Source of the DNA: UBA2334 sp049653005
GTDB lineage: Bacteria > Pseudomonadota > Gammaproteobacteria > Burkholderiales > Burkholderiaceae_C
Direction of reading: 5' to 3'
NCBI GenBank assembly: GCA_049653005.1
Contig: JBASFL010000081.1
Location: 1 to 13,618 of the forward strand
DNA: 13,618 nt
A program made the position numbers and the translations under genes. How positions within the stretch are numbered: position 1 is the stretch's first letter; every line of letters starts with the position of its first letter. Under the pieces are notes generated by a model. That model had not been told where the DNA came from and searched no databases. It saw only the letters and a program-made list of their open reading frames with translations. Below, piece by piece: positions 6,385-13,618 of this stretch.

Positions 6385-7346
6385 CTACCTTGCAACCCTC
6401 TTCAGCCTCGCGCCCGCTGCGTGACGGTGTGCCGGCCAGTTGTGTGGTGCTGCCTTCGGTGCCGTGCCCCACGGGTTTGACGGTGCTCGACGGTTTGGCC
6501 CAACGCCTGCCCGCCGTGGGCCGTGCCGAATGGCAAGCCCGCTTGCAAACCGGCGAGGTGCTGGACGAACAGGGCCAGCCCGTGGCTGCCGACACCCCCT
6601 ACCGCAACGGCCAGCGCCTGTACTACTGGCGCAGCCAACCCGACGAAGTGGCCGTGCCTTTTGCCCACCAGGTGCTGTTTGCCGATGCCCACCTGGTGGT
6701 GGCCGACAAACCCCACTTTTTGCCAGTGACCCCAGCGGGCCGCCACGTGCAGCACACGCTGCTGGTGCGGCTGCAACGCGAGCTGGGCCTGCCCGACCTG
6801 AGCCCGGTGCACCGCATCGACCGCGAGACCGCAGGGCTCGTGGTGTTTGCCGTGCGCCCGCAAGACCGCGACGCCTACCAGGCGCTGTTTCGGCAACGCG
6901 CGGTGACCAAGGTGTACGAAGCACTGGCCCTGCTGCCCCCGGCCTCCGAAGGCATGGCCCACGGGCCGCGTGTGCACCGCAGCCGCATGGAAGAAGACGG
7001 TGGGGCGTTTTTCCGGATGCGCGAAGTGGCCGGTGAACCCAACACCGAGACCCACATCGCCTTGTTGCGCACCCTGCCCTGCGGCCCGGACCGCATGGCC
7101 GGCGTGTTCCGGTTGCAGCCGGTCACGGGCAAGCGCCACCAGTTGCGTGTGCACATGGCGGCCCTGGGCCTGCCGCTGCTGGGCGACGCGTTTTACCCCC
7201 ACGTGCGGCGCGGGCCCCAAGAACCCGACGACTGGACACAACCCCTGCAACTGCTGGCGCGGGACCTGGGCTTCACCGACCCGCTGACCGGCCAGGCCCG
7301 CTGGTTCGAAAGCCAGCGCACGTTGGCGATGGCCGCCGACGGCTAG
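6369..7346 (+). CDS. RluA-family RNA pseudouridine synthase
   Basis: The product is 325 residues. Residues about 38-90 look like an S4-type RNA-binding module (GLTVLDGLAQRL...GEVLDEQGQPV...PYRNGQRLYYW). The RluA-type catalytic domain follows, with HRIDRETAGLVVF at 148-160 and the presumed catalytic aspartate D151, plus VVADKPHFLPVTPAG (110-124), VTKVYEALA and the C-terminal GKRHQLRVHMAALGLPLLGD. Family members isomerise specific uridines of rRNA or tRNA; the target site is not assignable, so no gene symbol is given. ATG 6369 has no Shine-Dalgarno and lies in the AT-rich repeat, so the first dozen residues (MKSLLSTLQPSS) are probably repeat-derived; the family-like sequence starts at SRPLRDGVPASCVVLP. 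Alternative starts TTG 6378 or 6390 are possible. The gene lies 24 bases behind ribD. Its TAG stop shares a CTAG with the convergent hydrolase gene. Confidence 0.9.
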   Translation: MKSLLSTLQPSSASRPLRDGVPASCVVLPSVPCPTGLTVLDGLAQRLPAVGRAEWQARLQTGEVLDEQGQPVAADTPYRNGQRLYYWRSQPDEVAVPFAHQVLFADAHLVVADKPHFLPVTPAGRHVQHTLLVRLQRELGLPDLSPVHRIDRETAGLVVFAVRPQDRDAYQALFRQRAVTKVYEALALLPPASEGMAHGPRVHRSRMEEDGGAFFRMREVAGEPNTETHIALLRTLPCGPDRMAGVFRLQPVTGKRHQLRVHMAALGLPLLGDAFYPHVRRGPQEPDDWTQPLQLLARDLGFTDPLTGQARWFESQRTLAMAADG

Positions 7347-8227
7347 CGGGCAAACGCCTCGGCCAGCGCCTTCACCAACGCGGCCTGGGCCTCTTGCCGG
7401 GCTTGGGGCTCGCCCCCCACGTGCACGCCCAACCCGGGGTGGGCCCCGTTGGGCACGTCTTTGCGGTGCACCACAGCGGCGGTGCCATCAAACCCGTGGT
7501 GGGCGCCGTCCCACTGCCGAATCTGCACCTGGCCAGACGCCAGCGGTGCACATGCGGCGGCGGGCGTCCAGTCGTCGGCCAGGCCCAGCAACAGCAGCGT
7601 GGGGGCCCAGGGCTGGTACCCCCTTTGGGCTTCAGTGGCACAGCCGGGGTAAAAGGCCACGGCCATTGCCACGCGGGCGCCTTGCGCCGCCAGGGACGCA
7701 CGGGTTTGCGCCACGTCAGGGTGGTTGAGGTTGGTGCTGGCCAGCACCGCGCTGCCGCCGTTGGACCAACCCAGCAACGCCAGCCGCTGCGGGTCCACCC
7801 CCGGCTGGGTGGCCACCCATTGCAACGCGGCCAAGGCATCGGCACGGCGCTGTGTCATGGTGACCTGTCGGCTGCCGGTGCGCTGGGTGCAGATTTCCCG
7901 CTCGCCCCGGGGCGTGAGTGAATCCACCGCCACCGCGTGCCAGCCCTGCGCGTTGAGCAAGCGGGCGTAGGTGTGCATGCGTGTGCTGGGTTCCCCCTGG
8001 CGGTTGAGCATGCCGCCACAGCCGTGCAGCATGAGCACCACGGGGCGAAGGGTGGCACCAGGCGTGGAAGCGGTGGGGTCTGGCACCGCGGCAGACCACC
8101 ATGCACGCAGCTGCAGGCCGGGTTGGGCTGGGCTTGCGGGCAAGGGGCGCAATTCGGCGGCCATGCCGCCCACGGCCCCCACCAGCGCCACCACACCGGC
8201 CAGCCAACGCGCGAGCGGCATGGGCAT
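7343..8227 (-). CDS. Exported dienelactone-hydrolase-family alpha/beta hydrolase
   Basis: The 294-residue product begins with a Sec-type signal peptide: an Arg in the n-region, a hydrophobic stretch (LAGVVALVGAVGGMAA, 9-24) and a likely cleavage after AA at 23-24. The alpha/beta hydrolase fold shows LMLHGCGG (66-72, oxyanion region), the nucleophile elbow GWSNGG with S155, the acid D219 in LGLADDWTP, and H244 in GAHHGFD, the layout of dienelactone hydrolases. The substrate is unknown; four cysteines (C70, C113, C196, C226) could form disulfides in the periplasm. ATG 8227 overlaps the upstream HD-GYP stop as TGATG; ATG 8221 is an alternative. The open frame continues upstream to 8602, but that part only shadows the HD-GYP gene. 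The TAG stop overlaps the convergent pseudouridine synthase stop. Confidence 0.85.
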   Translation of the reverse strand: MPMPLARWLAGVVALVGAVGGMAAELRPLPASPAQPGLQLRAWWSAAVPDPTASTPGATLRPVVLMLHGCGGMLNRQGEPSTRMHTYARLLNAQGWHAVAVDSLTPRGEREICTQRTGSRQVTMTQRRADALAALQWVATQPGVDPQRLALLGWSNGGSAVLASTNLNHPDVAQTRASLAAQGARVAMAVAFYPGCATEAQRGYQPWAPTLLLLGLADDWTPAAACAPLASGQVQIRQWDGAHHGFDGTAAVVHRKDVPNGAHPGLGVHVGGEPQARQEAQAALVKALAEAFAR

Positions 8228-11172
8228 CACGCCACCTGCACGGGTGCCGCAGGGGACGGGGGCAACAGGGCATCGATGGCCGCCACGTCCACCGCATCGC
8301 GCTGGGCGGGTTGCATGTATTGCTCGGCAAAACTGCGCCACAGGCCGCTGCGCAGGAAGTAGCGGAACAGCTCGGCGTCCAGGTGCCGGTCTTTGCACAT
8401 GAAGGCCATGATGCGCAGCGACTCGTTCAGGGTTTTGGGGGCTTTGTAGGGCCGGTCGGCGGCGGTGAGCGCCTCGAACACATCGGCCAGTGCCATCACC
8501 CGGTCGGCCACCGTCAGGCGCTCGGCGGGGAGTTTGCGGGGGTAGCCGTTGCCGTCCATTTTTTTGTGGTGGGTGGCGGCAATTTCGGGCACCCGGGCCC
8601 ACTGCCCGGGCCAGGGCAGGCCTTTGAGCATGACGTAGGTTTGCACGATGTGGTCGTTGATTTTGAAGCGGTCTTCGTCGGTCAACGTGCCCCGCCGGGT
8701 GGCCAGGTTGTAGAGCTCGCCCATGTTTTGCTGGGTGGCGGGCAGCTTCATGTCAAAGCCGTGCACGTTGCGCGGGTCGCCCTTTTCCACGGCGGGTTTG
8801 CGGTCGCCCCAGGGCACCACGTGTTCGGGCCGGTTGGCCAATAAAGGCTCTGCCACAGGCAAGGTGGGGGCCTGGGGCTGGGCTTTGGCCAGGCGGCTGG
8901 CCTCTTCGGTGGCCAGGCCCAGGCGGTTGTCAAAGTGGCGCTGCCAGGTCTGCCCGGCGATGGCCTGCAAGCGGGCCAGGGCTTCATCGGCCATGAACTC
9001 ACCGCCCACGTTGCACTGGGCCACAAAGGCAAAGTCGGTTTGCAACTGGGCGTGGCGCGCGTCGCGCTCGGCCTCGCTGGAGGTGGCGTGGGCACCGGCG
9101 GCCAGGCGTTGCAGGTGGGCAATTTCGGCGTCGCGCCACAGCACCTCGAAGCGGGTGCGCACCTCGTGGATGCGGTTGTAAATGACCTCAAGCTTCGTGG
9201 CCTTGTCCACGATGTATTCGGGGCTGGTGACCTTGCCGCAGTCGTGCAGCCAGGCGCCCAGGTAGAACTCGTGGCGCTGCTCGTCGCTCATGCGAAAGTC
9301 GGCGTAGGGGCCGCTGGTGTCGGCGCACAGGCGGTCCACCAGCGCGGTGGCCAGCTCGGGCACGCGCTCGCAGTGACCGCCGGTGTAGGGGCTTTTGGCG
9401 TCGATGGCGTCGGCCATGAGGCGGATGACGGCATCGAGCAGGTCTTTCTGCGCGGCCATCAGTTGCCGGGTTTCGATGGACACGGCCAACATGCCCGAGA
9501 GCTTGTGCGTGAAGTCGAGGAAGGCGGGGTCGGCGTGGTCGTCGTTGGCCGTGTGCACCAGCACCAGCAGCCCCTGCAGCCCACCCGTGCGGCCGCGCAA
9601 CTCCACGTCCACTTGCGCCAGACCGCTGCCGCCCGGCGGGAGGGCCGAGCGCCCCACCCATTCGGAGGGGTAGGGAAAATCGGCCAGAAAGTGGGCCTGG
9701 TCTGGCCCGGTGGCACTGGTGAGCTGCATGAACTGGCGCGCCTCGTCCCACAGGTAAACCGCCCCCGCGCGGCAACCTGTGGCCTCGACCAACTGGCCCA
9801 GCACCGCGTCCAGCATGCGGTCGGTGTCGGGCTCGGTGGCCATGTGTTGGCTCAGGTGCAAGAAGCGCTGGATGGTCTGGCCCATGTCGGCCATCACGCC
9901 CGACAGTTGGTTGACCTCGCGCACCAGCGTGGGGGCCTGGCGCTGCACCGAAAAATCAAACCGCGCAATGCGCTGCGCCTGGTGGGTCAGCCGGTCCAGG
10001 CTGCGCCCAATGCGCCCACCGGCCCACCACCCCAGGGGCAACATCAGCAACGCCATGCCCAGCACCAGCGCCCACAGGCGGCGGCGCTTGGCGGCCAGGT
10101 CGCCCAGCAGTTCGTCCACCGGGGCCACCACCAGCAGGGCCAGGCTTTGGCTGTGCCACACGTCAAAGGGCATGACCACCCCGAGCATTTCGCGCCCGCC
10201 GCTGTCAAAGATTTCGGCCTGGCCTTTGGGTGGGTTGGCGGTGTGCAGGGCGTGCAGCGCGGGCTCGTTGATGTCGGCCACGTGGCGGAAGGTGAACGCG
10301 TCTTCGCCTTGCACCAGCACGCGGTCCATGTCGGGGTGGGCCAACACGGCCCCAGCGGCATCGACCAAGGCAAGCTGGGTGTTGGGGGTCATGCGCATGC
10401 CGTCCAGACTCTCGGCCAGGTCGTCCAGCACCACATCGATGCCGAACACGGCGTCGCCCGCCCGGCTGGACTGGCTCAGCGTCAGCCCCACCTGGCGGGT
10501 GGTGAAAAAGACATAAGGGGCCGACAACGTGGGCGCACTGGTGCGCACCGCGCTCTGGTACCAGCCCCGGGTGCGAGGGTCAAACCGGTACGCGGGCTCT
10601 GCCCGGCGTTGCAGCAGGTTGTTGTTGGCGGTGTAAAACAAAAACTCCCCCACCAGGCGGCCCGATGCGTCTTTGGCCATGGACTGCACCAGAAAGTTGG
10701 CTTTGGGGGGCGCGTTGAAGCGCTCGCGCATGGCCGGGTGGTCCAGGGCGCGCACCAGCAAAAAAGAGCCGTCGGCGTGCGCCAGGTACACGGCCGAAAT
10801 GAGGGGGTTGGCGGCCAGTTCGTCGGCCAGCACGTGCAGGCGGGCCAGGCGCTGGGCCTGGGTTTTGGCACCGGCAATGGGGTCAAAGCTGAGCTGCCGC
10901 AGCGTGGACTGCGAAGGCTCTAACATGCGCCGCGACTTTTCTGAAATGAGCAGGCCCGCGTCACGGGCCGAGAGGGCCGCCGTGTCCAGCAGGCTCTGGC
11001 GGGCTCCCACCCAGCCCATGCCCATGATGACGCTGGCCAGCAGCACCATGGCCCCCACCACCACCGAGGCAATGGAGAGCCGGATGGGCCAATCGGCGGG
11101 CCAAACCCGGTTGGTGGTCTGGCCGGACGGGCTTGAATCGCCCTGGGGCGCGGTAGGGGGTACGGGGTTCAC
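8227..11172 (-). CDS. dCache-HAMP-GAF-HD-GYP membrane protein, putative c-di-GMP phosphodiesterase
   Basis: About 981 residues from the chosen GTG start. Order: cytoplasmic tail; TM1 (~31-53); periplasmic double-Cache sensor (~56-356, with DPRTRGWYQ at 198-206 and GIDVVLDDLAESL); TM2 (~366-384); HAMP (~385-438); GAF (~441-571); HD-GYP (~576-951). The HD-GYP metal ligands look intact: H643/D644 (LHDCGK), H841, H868/H869 and D897. The signature reads HHKKMDGNGYP (868-878), so the usual HHE is HHK. An insertion of about 160 residues (~664-824) separates LHDCGK...KATKLE from RRGTLTDED. HD-GYP proteins hydrolyse cyclic-di-GMP; activity here is inferred. The start is GTG 11172 because AGGAGG lies four bases upstream. 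ATG 11214 would add 14 residues but has a poor ribosome site. The gene lies behind alaS and ahead of the exported hydrolase. Confidence 0.9.
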   Translation of the reverse strand: MNPVPPTAPQGDSSPSGQTTNRVWPADWPIRLSIASVVVGAMVLLASVIMGMGWVGARQSLLDTAALSARDAGLLISEKSRRMLEPSQSTLRQLSFDPIAGAKTQAQRLARLHVLADELAANPLISAVYLAHADGSFLLVRALDHPAMRERFNAPPKANFLVQSMAKDASGRLVGEFLFYTANNNLLQRRAEPAYRFDPRTRGWYQSAVRTSAPTLSAPYVFFTTRQVGLTLSQSSRAGDAVFGIDVVLDDLAESLDGMRMTPNTQLALVDAAGAVLAHPDMDRVLVQGEDAFTFRHVADINEPALHALHTANPPKGQAEIFDSGGREMLGVVMPFDVWHSQSLALLVVAPVDELLGDLAAKRRRLWALVLGMALLMLPLGWWAGGRIGRSLDRLTHQAQRIARFDFSVQRQAPTLVREVNQLSGVMADMGQTIQRFLHLSQHMATEPDTDRMLDAVLGQLVEATGCRAGAVYLWDEARQFMQLTSATGPDQAHFLADFPYPSEWVGRSALPPGGSGLAQVDVELRGRTGGLQGLLVLVHTANDDHADPAFLDFTHKLSGMLAVSIETRQLMAAQKDLLDAVIRLMADAIDAKSPYTGGHCERVPELATALVDRLCADTSGPYADFRMSDEQRHEFYLGAWLHDCGKVTSPEYIVDKATKLEVIYNRIHEVRTRFEVLWRDAEIAHLQRLAAGAHATSSEAERDARHAQLQTDFAFVAQCNVGGEFMADEALARLQAIAGQTWQRHFDNRLGLATEEASRLAKAQPQAPTLPVAEPLLANRPEHVVPWGDRKPAVEKGDPRNVHGFDMKLPATQQNMGELYNLATRRGTLTDEDRFKINDHIVQTYVMLKGLPWPGQWARVPEIAATHHKKMDGNGYPRKLPAERLTVADRVMALADVFEALTAADRPYKAPKTLNESLRIMAFMCKDRHLDAELFRYFLRSGLWRSFAEQYMQPAQRDAVDVAAIDALLPPSPAAPVQVA

Positions 11173-11176
11173 AAAT

Positions 11177-11182
11177 CCTCCT
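11177..11182 (-). promoter_or_regulatory. Ribosome binding site deciding the HD-GYP start
   Basis: The minus strand reads AGGAGG, then ATTT, then GTG (11172-11170). This full anti-16S match favours the GTG start over ATG 11214. Just upstream, 11187-11202 holds an imperfectly framed palindrome, GTGAC-N6-GTCAC, which could form a small hairpin beside the site. Confidence 0.6.
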
Positions 11183-11232
11183 GGGGGTGACTGGAACGTC
11201 ACTCGCCAAGCCATTGTGCCCCGCTGCGGGTG

Positions 11233-11256
11233 CCGCGCGCTGTGCCCAGCGCGCGG
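11233..11256 (-). terminator. GC-rich hairpin just downstream of alaS, terminator-like without a T-run
   Basis: The arms ccgcgcgct (11233-11241) and agcgcgcgg (11248-11256) are perfect 9-bp reverse complements around gtgccc. The hairpin begins eight bases after the alaS stop, a usual terminator position. No T-tract follows on the minus strand, so it may be a weak or Rho-assisted terminator, or a 3'-end stabiliser. The rest of the 92-base gap to the HD-GYP GTG holds only the short palindrome at 11187-11202 and a weak CACAAT -10-like hexamer at 11218-11213 on the minus strand. Confidence 0.5.
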
Positions 11257-11264
11257 GGGTGAGG

Positions 11265-13618
11265 TCAGGCGCGTTCGCTGACCCAGGCCACCACGCCAGC
11301 CAGTGCCTGTGGCAGCGCCGCCGCGTTGGTGCCACCGGCCATGGCCATGTCGGGCTTGCCGCCGCCTTTGCCGCCCACTTGTTGGGCGACGAAGTTGACC
11401 AGTTCACCGGCCTTGACCTTGCCGGTGCTGTCGGCCGTGACGCCAGCGGCCAGTTGCACCTTGTCGCCATCGACCGCAGCCAGCACGATGGCAGCGGTTT
11501 TCAGCTTGTCTTTCAGCTTGTCCATGGTGTCGCGCAGCACTTTGGCGTCGGCGCCTTGCAGCACGGCGGCCAGCACTTTGATGCCTTTCACGTCCACGGC
11601 CTGCGTCAGCAGCTCATCGCCCTGGGCAGACGCCAGCTTGCCTTTGAGGGCCGCCAGCTCTTTTTCCAAGTCGCGCACCTGGCCCAGCAAGCCGTCCACA
11701 CGGGCGTGCACTTCGGCAGGCGTGACCTTCAGCGTGCCCGCCACGCCGCCCAGCATGGTTTCCATTCCTTGCATGTAGGCCAGGGCGTTCAGGCCGGTGA
11801 CGGCTTCCACACGGCGCACACCGGCAGCCACGCCACCCTCGGCGGTGATGGTGAACACGCCGATGTCGCCCGTGCGCTGCACGTGAACGCCACCGCACAG
11901 CTCGCGGCTGGAGCCGATGTCGAGCACGCGCACGGTGTCGCCGTATTTCTCGCCAAACAGCATCATGGCGCCGGTTGCTTTGGCGCTTTCAATGTCCATC
12001 ACGCGGGCTTGCGCAGCGGCGTTGGCCAGGATTTCGTCGTTCACGCGGCGCTCGACTTCGCGGATTTGGGCGTCGGTCATGGGGGCGTTGTGCACAAAGT
12101 CGAAGCGGGTTTTCTCGGCATCGACCAGGCTGCCCTTTTGCTGCACATGCTCGCCCAGCACTTCGCGCAGGGCTTTGTGCATCAGGTGGGTGGCGCTGTG
12201 GTTGCGCACGGTGGCGGCGCGGGCAGCGGTGTTCACCTGGGCGTTGACGGTGTCGCCCACGGCCAAGGTACCTTGCGTCAGCGTGCCGTGGTGGCCGAAC
12301 ACATCGGCCTTGATTTTGAGGGTGTCACCCACCTCGAAGCTGGCGCTGCCGCTGGTGATGACGCCCTGGTCACCCACCTGGCCACCGCTTTCGGCGTAGA
12401 ACGGCGTGGTGTCGAGCACCACCACACCATTTTGACCCTGTTTGATGGCCTCAACGCTTGTTCCATCTACATAGACAGCCAGCACTTTTGCAGTTTGCTG
12501 CAATTGCTCGTAACCCACGAAGGTGTTGCCTGCGCCGGTGTACTCCAGCGCCTTGTCCATCTTGAACTTGCCTGCTGCGCGGGCCTGGGTTTTCTGGCGC
12601 TCCATGGCGGCTTTGAAGCCTTCTTCATCCACGCTCAGGTTGCGTTCGCGGCACACGTCGGCGCTCAAATCGAGCGGGAAGCCATAGGTGTCGTGCAGCT
12701 TGAAGGCCACGTCGCCGGGCAGCACGGTCACACCGCCAGACAGGGCGCTGTCCAAAATCTCCATGCCGGTGGCCAGCGTTTCGTAAAAGCGCTCTTCCTC
12801 GGCCTTCAGGATGTCGGTGATGCGCTGGGCCTGGGCGGCCATGTTCGGATAGGCCTCGCCCATCATGCGCACCAGGTCGGGCACCAGTTTGTGGAAAAAA
12901 GGCGTCTTTTGGCCCAGCTTGTATCCGTGGCGGATGGCGCGGCGCACGATGCGGCGCTGCACATAACCCCGACCTTCGTTGGAAGGGATCACGCCGTCGC
13001 TGATCAGGAACGAGGTGGCGCGGATGTGGTCGGCAATCACCTTCAGCGAGGGGTTGCTGAGGTCAGCGGTGCCCGTTTCGCGGCCAGCGGCCTTGATGAG
13101 CTGGTCAAAAATGTCGATTTCGTAGTTGCTGTGCACGTGCTGCAGGATGGCTGCCAGGCGCTCCAGGCCCATGCCGGTGTCCACGCAGGGCGCGGGCAGC
13201 GGGGTGACGGCACCGGTTTCGTCCATGTTGAACTGCATGAACACGTTGTTCCAGATCTCGATGAAACGGTCGCCGTCTTCATCGGGGCTGCCGGGAGGGC
13301 CACCGGGAATGTGGTCACCGTGGTCGTAGAAAATTTCGGAGCAAGGGCCGCAGGGGCCGGTGTCGGCCATCATCCAGAAGTTGTCAGACTTGTAGCGGCC
13401 ACCCTTGTTGTCGCCGATGCGGATCACGCGCTCGGCGGGCAGGCCAATTTCTTTCGTCCAGATGTCATAAGCCTCGTCGTCTTCGGCGTACACGGTGGCC
13501 AGCAGGCGCTCTTTGGGCAGCTTGTAGACCTCGGTCAACAGCTCCCACGCCCACTTCAGGCTTTCACGCTTGAAGTAGTCGCCAAAGCTCCAGTTGCCCA
13601 GCATTTCAAAGAAGGTGT
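11265..13618 (-). CDS. alaS: Alanyl-tRNA synthetase, 5'-truncated by window edge
   Basis: Class II synthetase charging tRNA(Ala) with alanine and editing misactivated Ser/Gly. About 783 residues are visible; the frame runs off the right edge (TFFEMLGNWSFGDYFK just inside it), leaving roughly the first 90 residues outside, as the family is about 875 long. Seen in order: GPCGPCSEIFYDHG and WNNVFMQFN (aminoacylation core), DTGMGLERL (motif 3), the tRNA-recognition region, TPFYAESGGQVGDQG, the editing-domain zinc site HSATH plus CGGVH, then the coiled C-terminal region and the C-Ala glycine-rich GGKGGGKPDMAMAGG near the end. All catalytic and editing signatures look intact. A stretch at about 12429-12490 uses AT-rich codons (TAT, GTA, GAT, GGA, ACA, GTT) unlike the rest. 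ATG 13604 is internal, not the start. Confidence 0.96.
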   Translation of the reverse strand, partial: TFFEMLGNWSFGDYFKRESLKWAWELLTEVYKLPKERLLATVYAEDDEAYDIWTKEIGLPAERVIRIGDNKGGRYKSDNFWMMADTGPCGPCSEIFYDHGDHIPGGPPGSPDEDGDRFIEIWNNVFMQFNMDETGAVTPLPAPCVDTGMGLERLAAILQHVHSNYEIDIFDQLIKAAGRETGTADLSNPSLKVIADHIRATSFLISDGVIPSNEGRGYVQRRIVRRAIRHGYKLGQKTPFFHKLVPDLVRMMGEAYPNMAAQAQRITDILKAEEERFYETLATGMEILDSALSGGVTVLPGDVAFKLHDTYGFPLDLSADVCRERNLSVDEEGFKAAMERQKTQARAAGKFKMDKALEYTGAGNTFVGYEQLQQTAKVLAVYVDGTSVEAIKQGQNGVVVLDTTPFYAESGGQVGDQGVITSGSASFEVGDTLKIKADVFGHHGTLTQGTLAVGDTVNAQVNTAARAATVRNHSATHLMHKALREVLGEHVQQKGSLVDAEKTRFDFVHNAPMTDAQIREVERRVNDEILANAAAQARVMDIESAKATGAMMLFGEKYGDTVRVLDIGSSRELCGGVHVQRTGDIGVFTITAEGGVAAGVRRVEAVTGLNALAYMQGMETMLGGVAGTLKVTPAEVHARVDGLLGQVRDLEKELAALKGKLASAQGDELLTQAVDVKGIKVLAAVLQGADAKVLRDTMDKLKDKLKTAAIVLAAVDGDKVQLAAGVTADSTGKVKAGELVNFVAQQVGGKGGGKPDMAMAGGTNAAALPQALAGVVAWVSERA
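12429..12490. repeat. Possible third, decayed repeat copy inside alaS
   Basis: In plus orientation, 12448-12482 aligns without gaps to the gluQ copy (3240-3274) at about 20 of 35 positions by eye, including the run cgcttgtt and a shared cagc. The stretch is AT-richer than flanking alaS. The encoded residues (VYVDGTSVEAIKQGQNG) are of ordinary length for AlaRS, so there is no obvious insertion. This is weak evidence and could be coincidence. Confidence 0.25.

Noticed and set aside
8228..8602. Upstream extension of the hydrolase frame
   Set aside because: The extra 125 codons lie in the HD-GYP coding region out of frame and have no family similarity, whereas a signal peptide begins right at ATG 8227.
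8935..10923. Plus-strand open frame of 662 codons opposite the HD-GYP gene
   Set aside because: It is exactly antisense to a well-recognised multi-domain protein, and its Gly/His/Gln/Val-rich composition is what the reverse of GC-rich codons gives. No domain is recognisable.
11173..11214. ATG 11214 as the HD-GYP start
   Set aside because: Possible, but its ribosome site is poor, while GTG 11172 has a full AGGAGG. The extra residues look like a translated leader.
1..13618. CRISPR array, tRNA/rRNA genes, insertion sequence or prophage
   Set aside because: No regularly spaced repeats, cloverleaf-like segments, transposase or integrase motifs or terminal inverted repeats were found by reading either strand.

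Overview
The window reads as chromosomal DNA of a GC-rich betaproteobacterium, most likely a member of the Comamonadaceae (Burkholderiales). This is inferred from the strong G/C third-position codon bias, from protein sequences that read like Comamonadaceae versions of GluQ, TrmB, RibD and AlaRS, and from a short AGCGCT-containing dispersed repeat of a kind I associate with that family. No rRNA, tRNA, CRISPR array, transposase or prophage gene is visible. Both ends cut a gene: a LysR-type regulator lacks its N-terminus on the left, and alaS lacks its 5' end on the right. No stretch over 300 bases lacks a gene.

Left block, plus strand (1-7346): the LysR regulator tail; then a tight run of an FAD-dependent amine-oxidase/renalase-like oxidoreductase, a DUF1345 membrane protein, glutamyl-Q tRNA(Asp) synthetase (gluQ) and tRNA (m7G46) methyltransferase (trmB). 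These are followed by an AbrB/PIN-domain toxin-antitoxin pair (vapBC type), bifunctional riboflavin enzyme RibD and an RluA-family pseudouridine synthase. Three genes modify or charge tRNA or modify RNA (gluQ, trmB, the pseudouridine synthase). The toxin-antitoxin pair sits between trmB and ribD, and its toxin stop overlaps the ribD start by four bases, so ribD is probably translated as the third gene of the TA operon.

Right block, minus strand (7343-13618): alaS, a short gap with a strong GC hairpin, a large membrane-anchored dCache-HAMP-GAF-HD-GYP protein (putative cyclic-di-GMP phosphodiesterase), and an exported dienelactone-hydrolase-family alpha/beta hydrolase joined to it by a TGATG overlap. 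The two blocks converge on one shared CTAG tetranucleotide that holds both stop codons.

Most of the window is housekeeping, and I do not see a clear undescribed multi-gene system. The most interesting signals are small. A dispersed repeat is read in frame as about 20 residues of GluQ. A second copy sits on the ribD stop and the start of the pseudouridine synthase. A weaker, unproven resemblance occurs in an AT-richer patch of alaS. There is also a perfect 9-bp palindrome over the trmB stop beside the putative TA promoter, the TA-ribD coupling itself, and an HD-GYP domain split by an insertion of about 160 residues with HHE changed to HHK.
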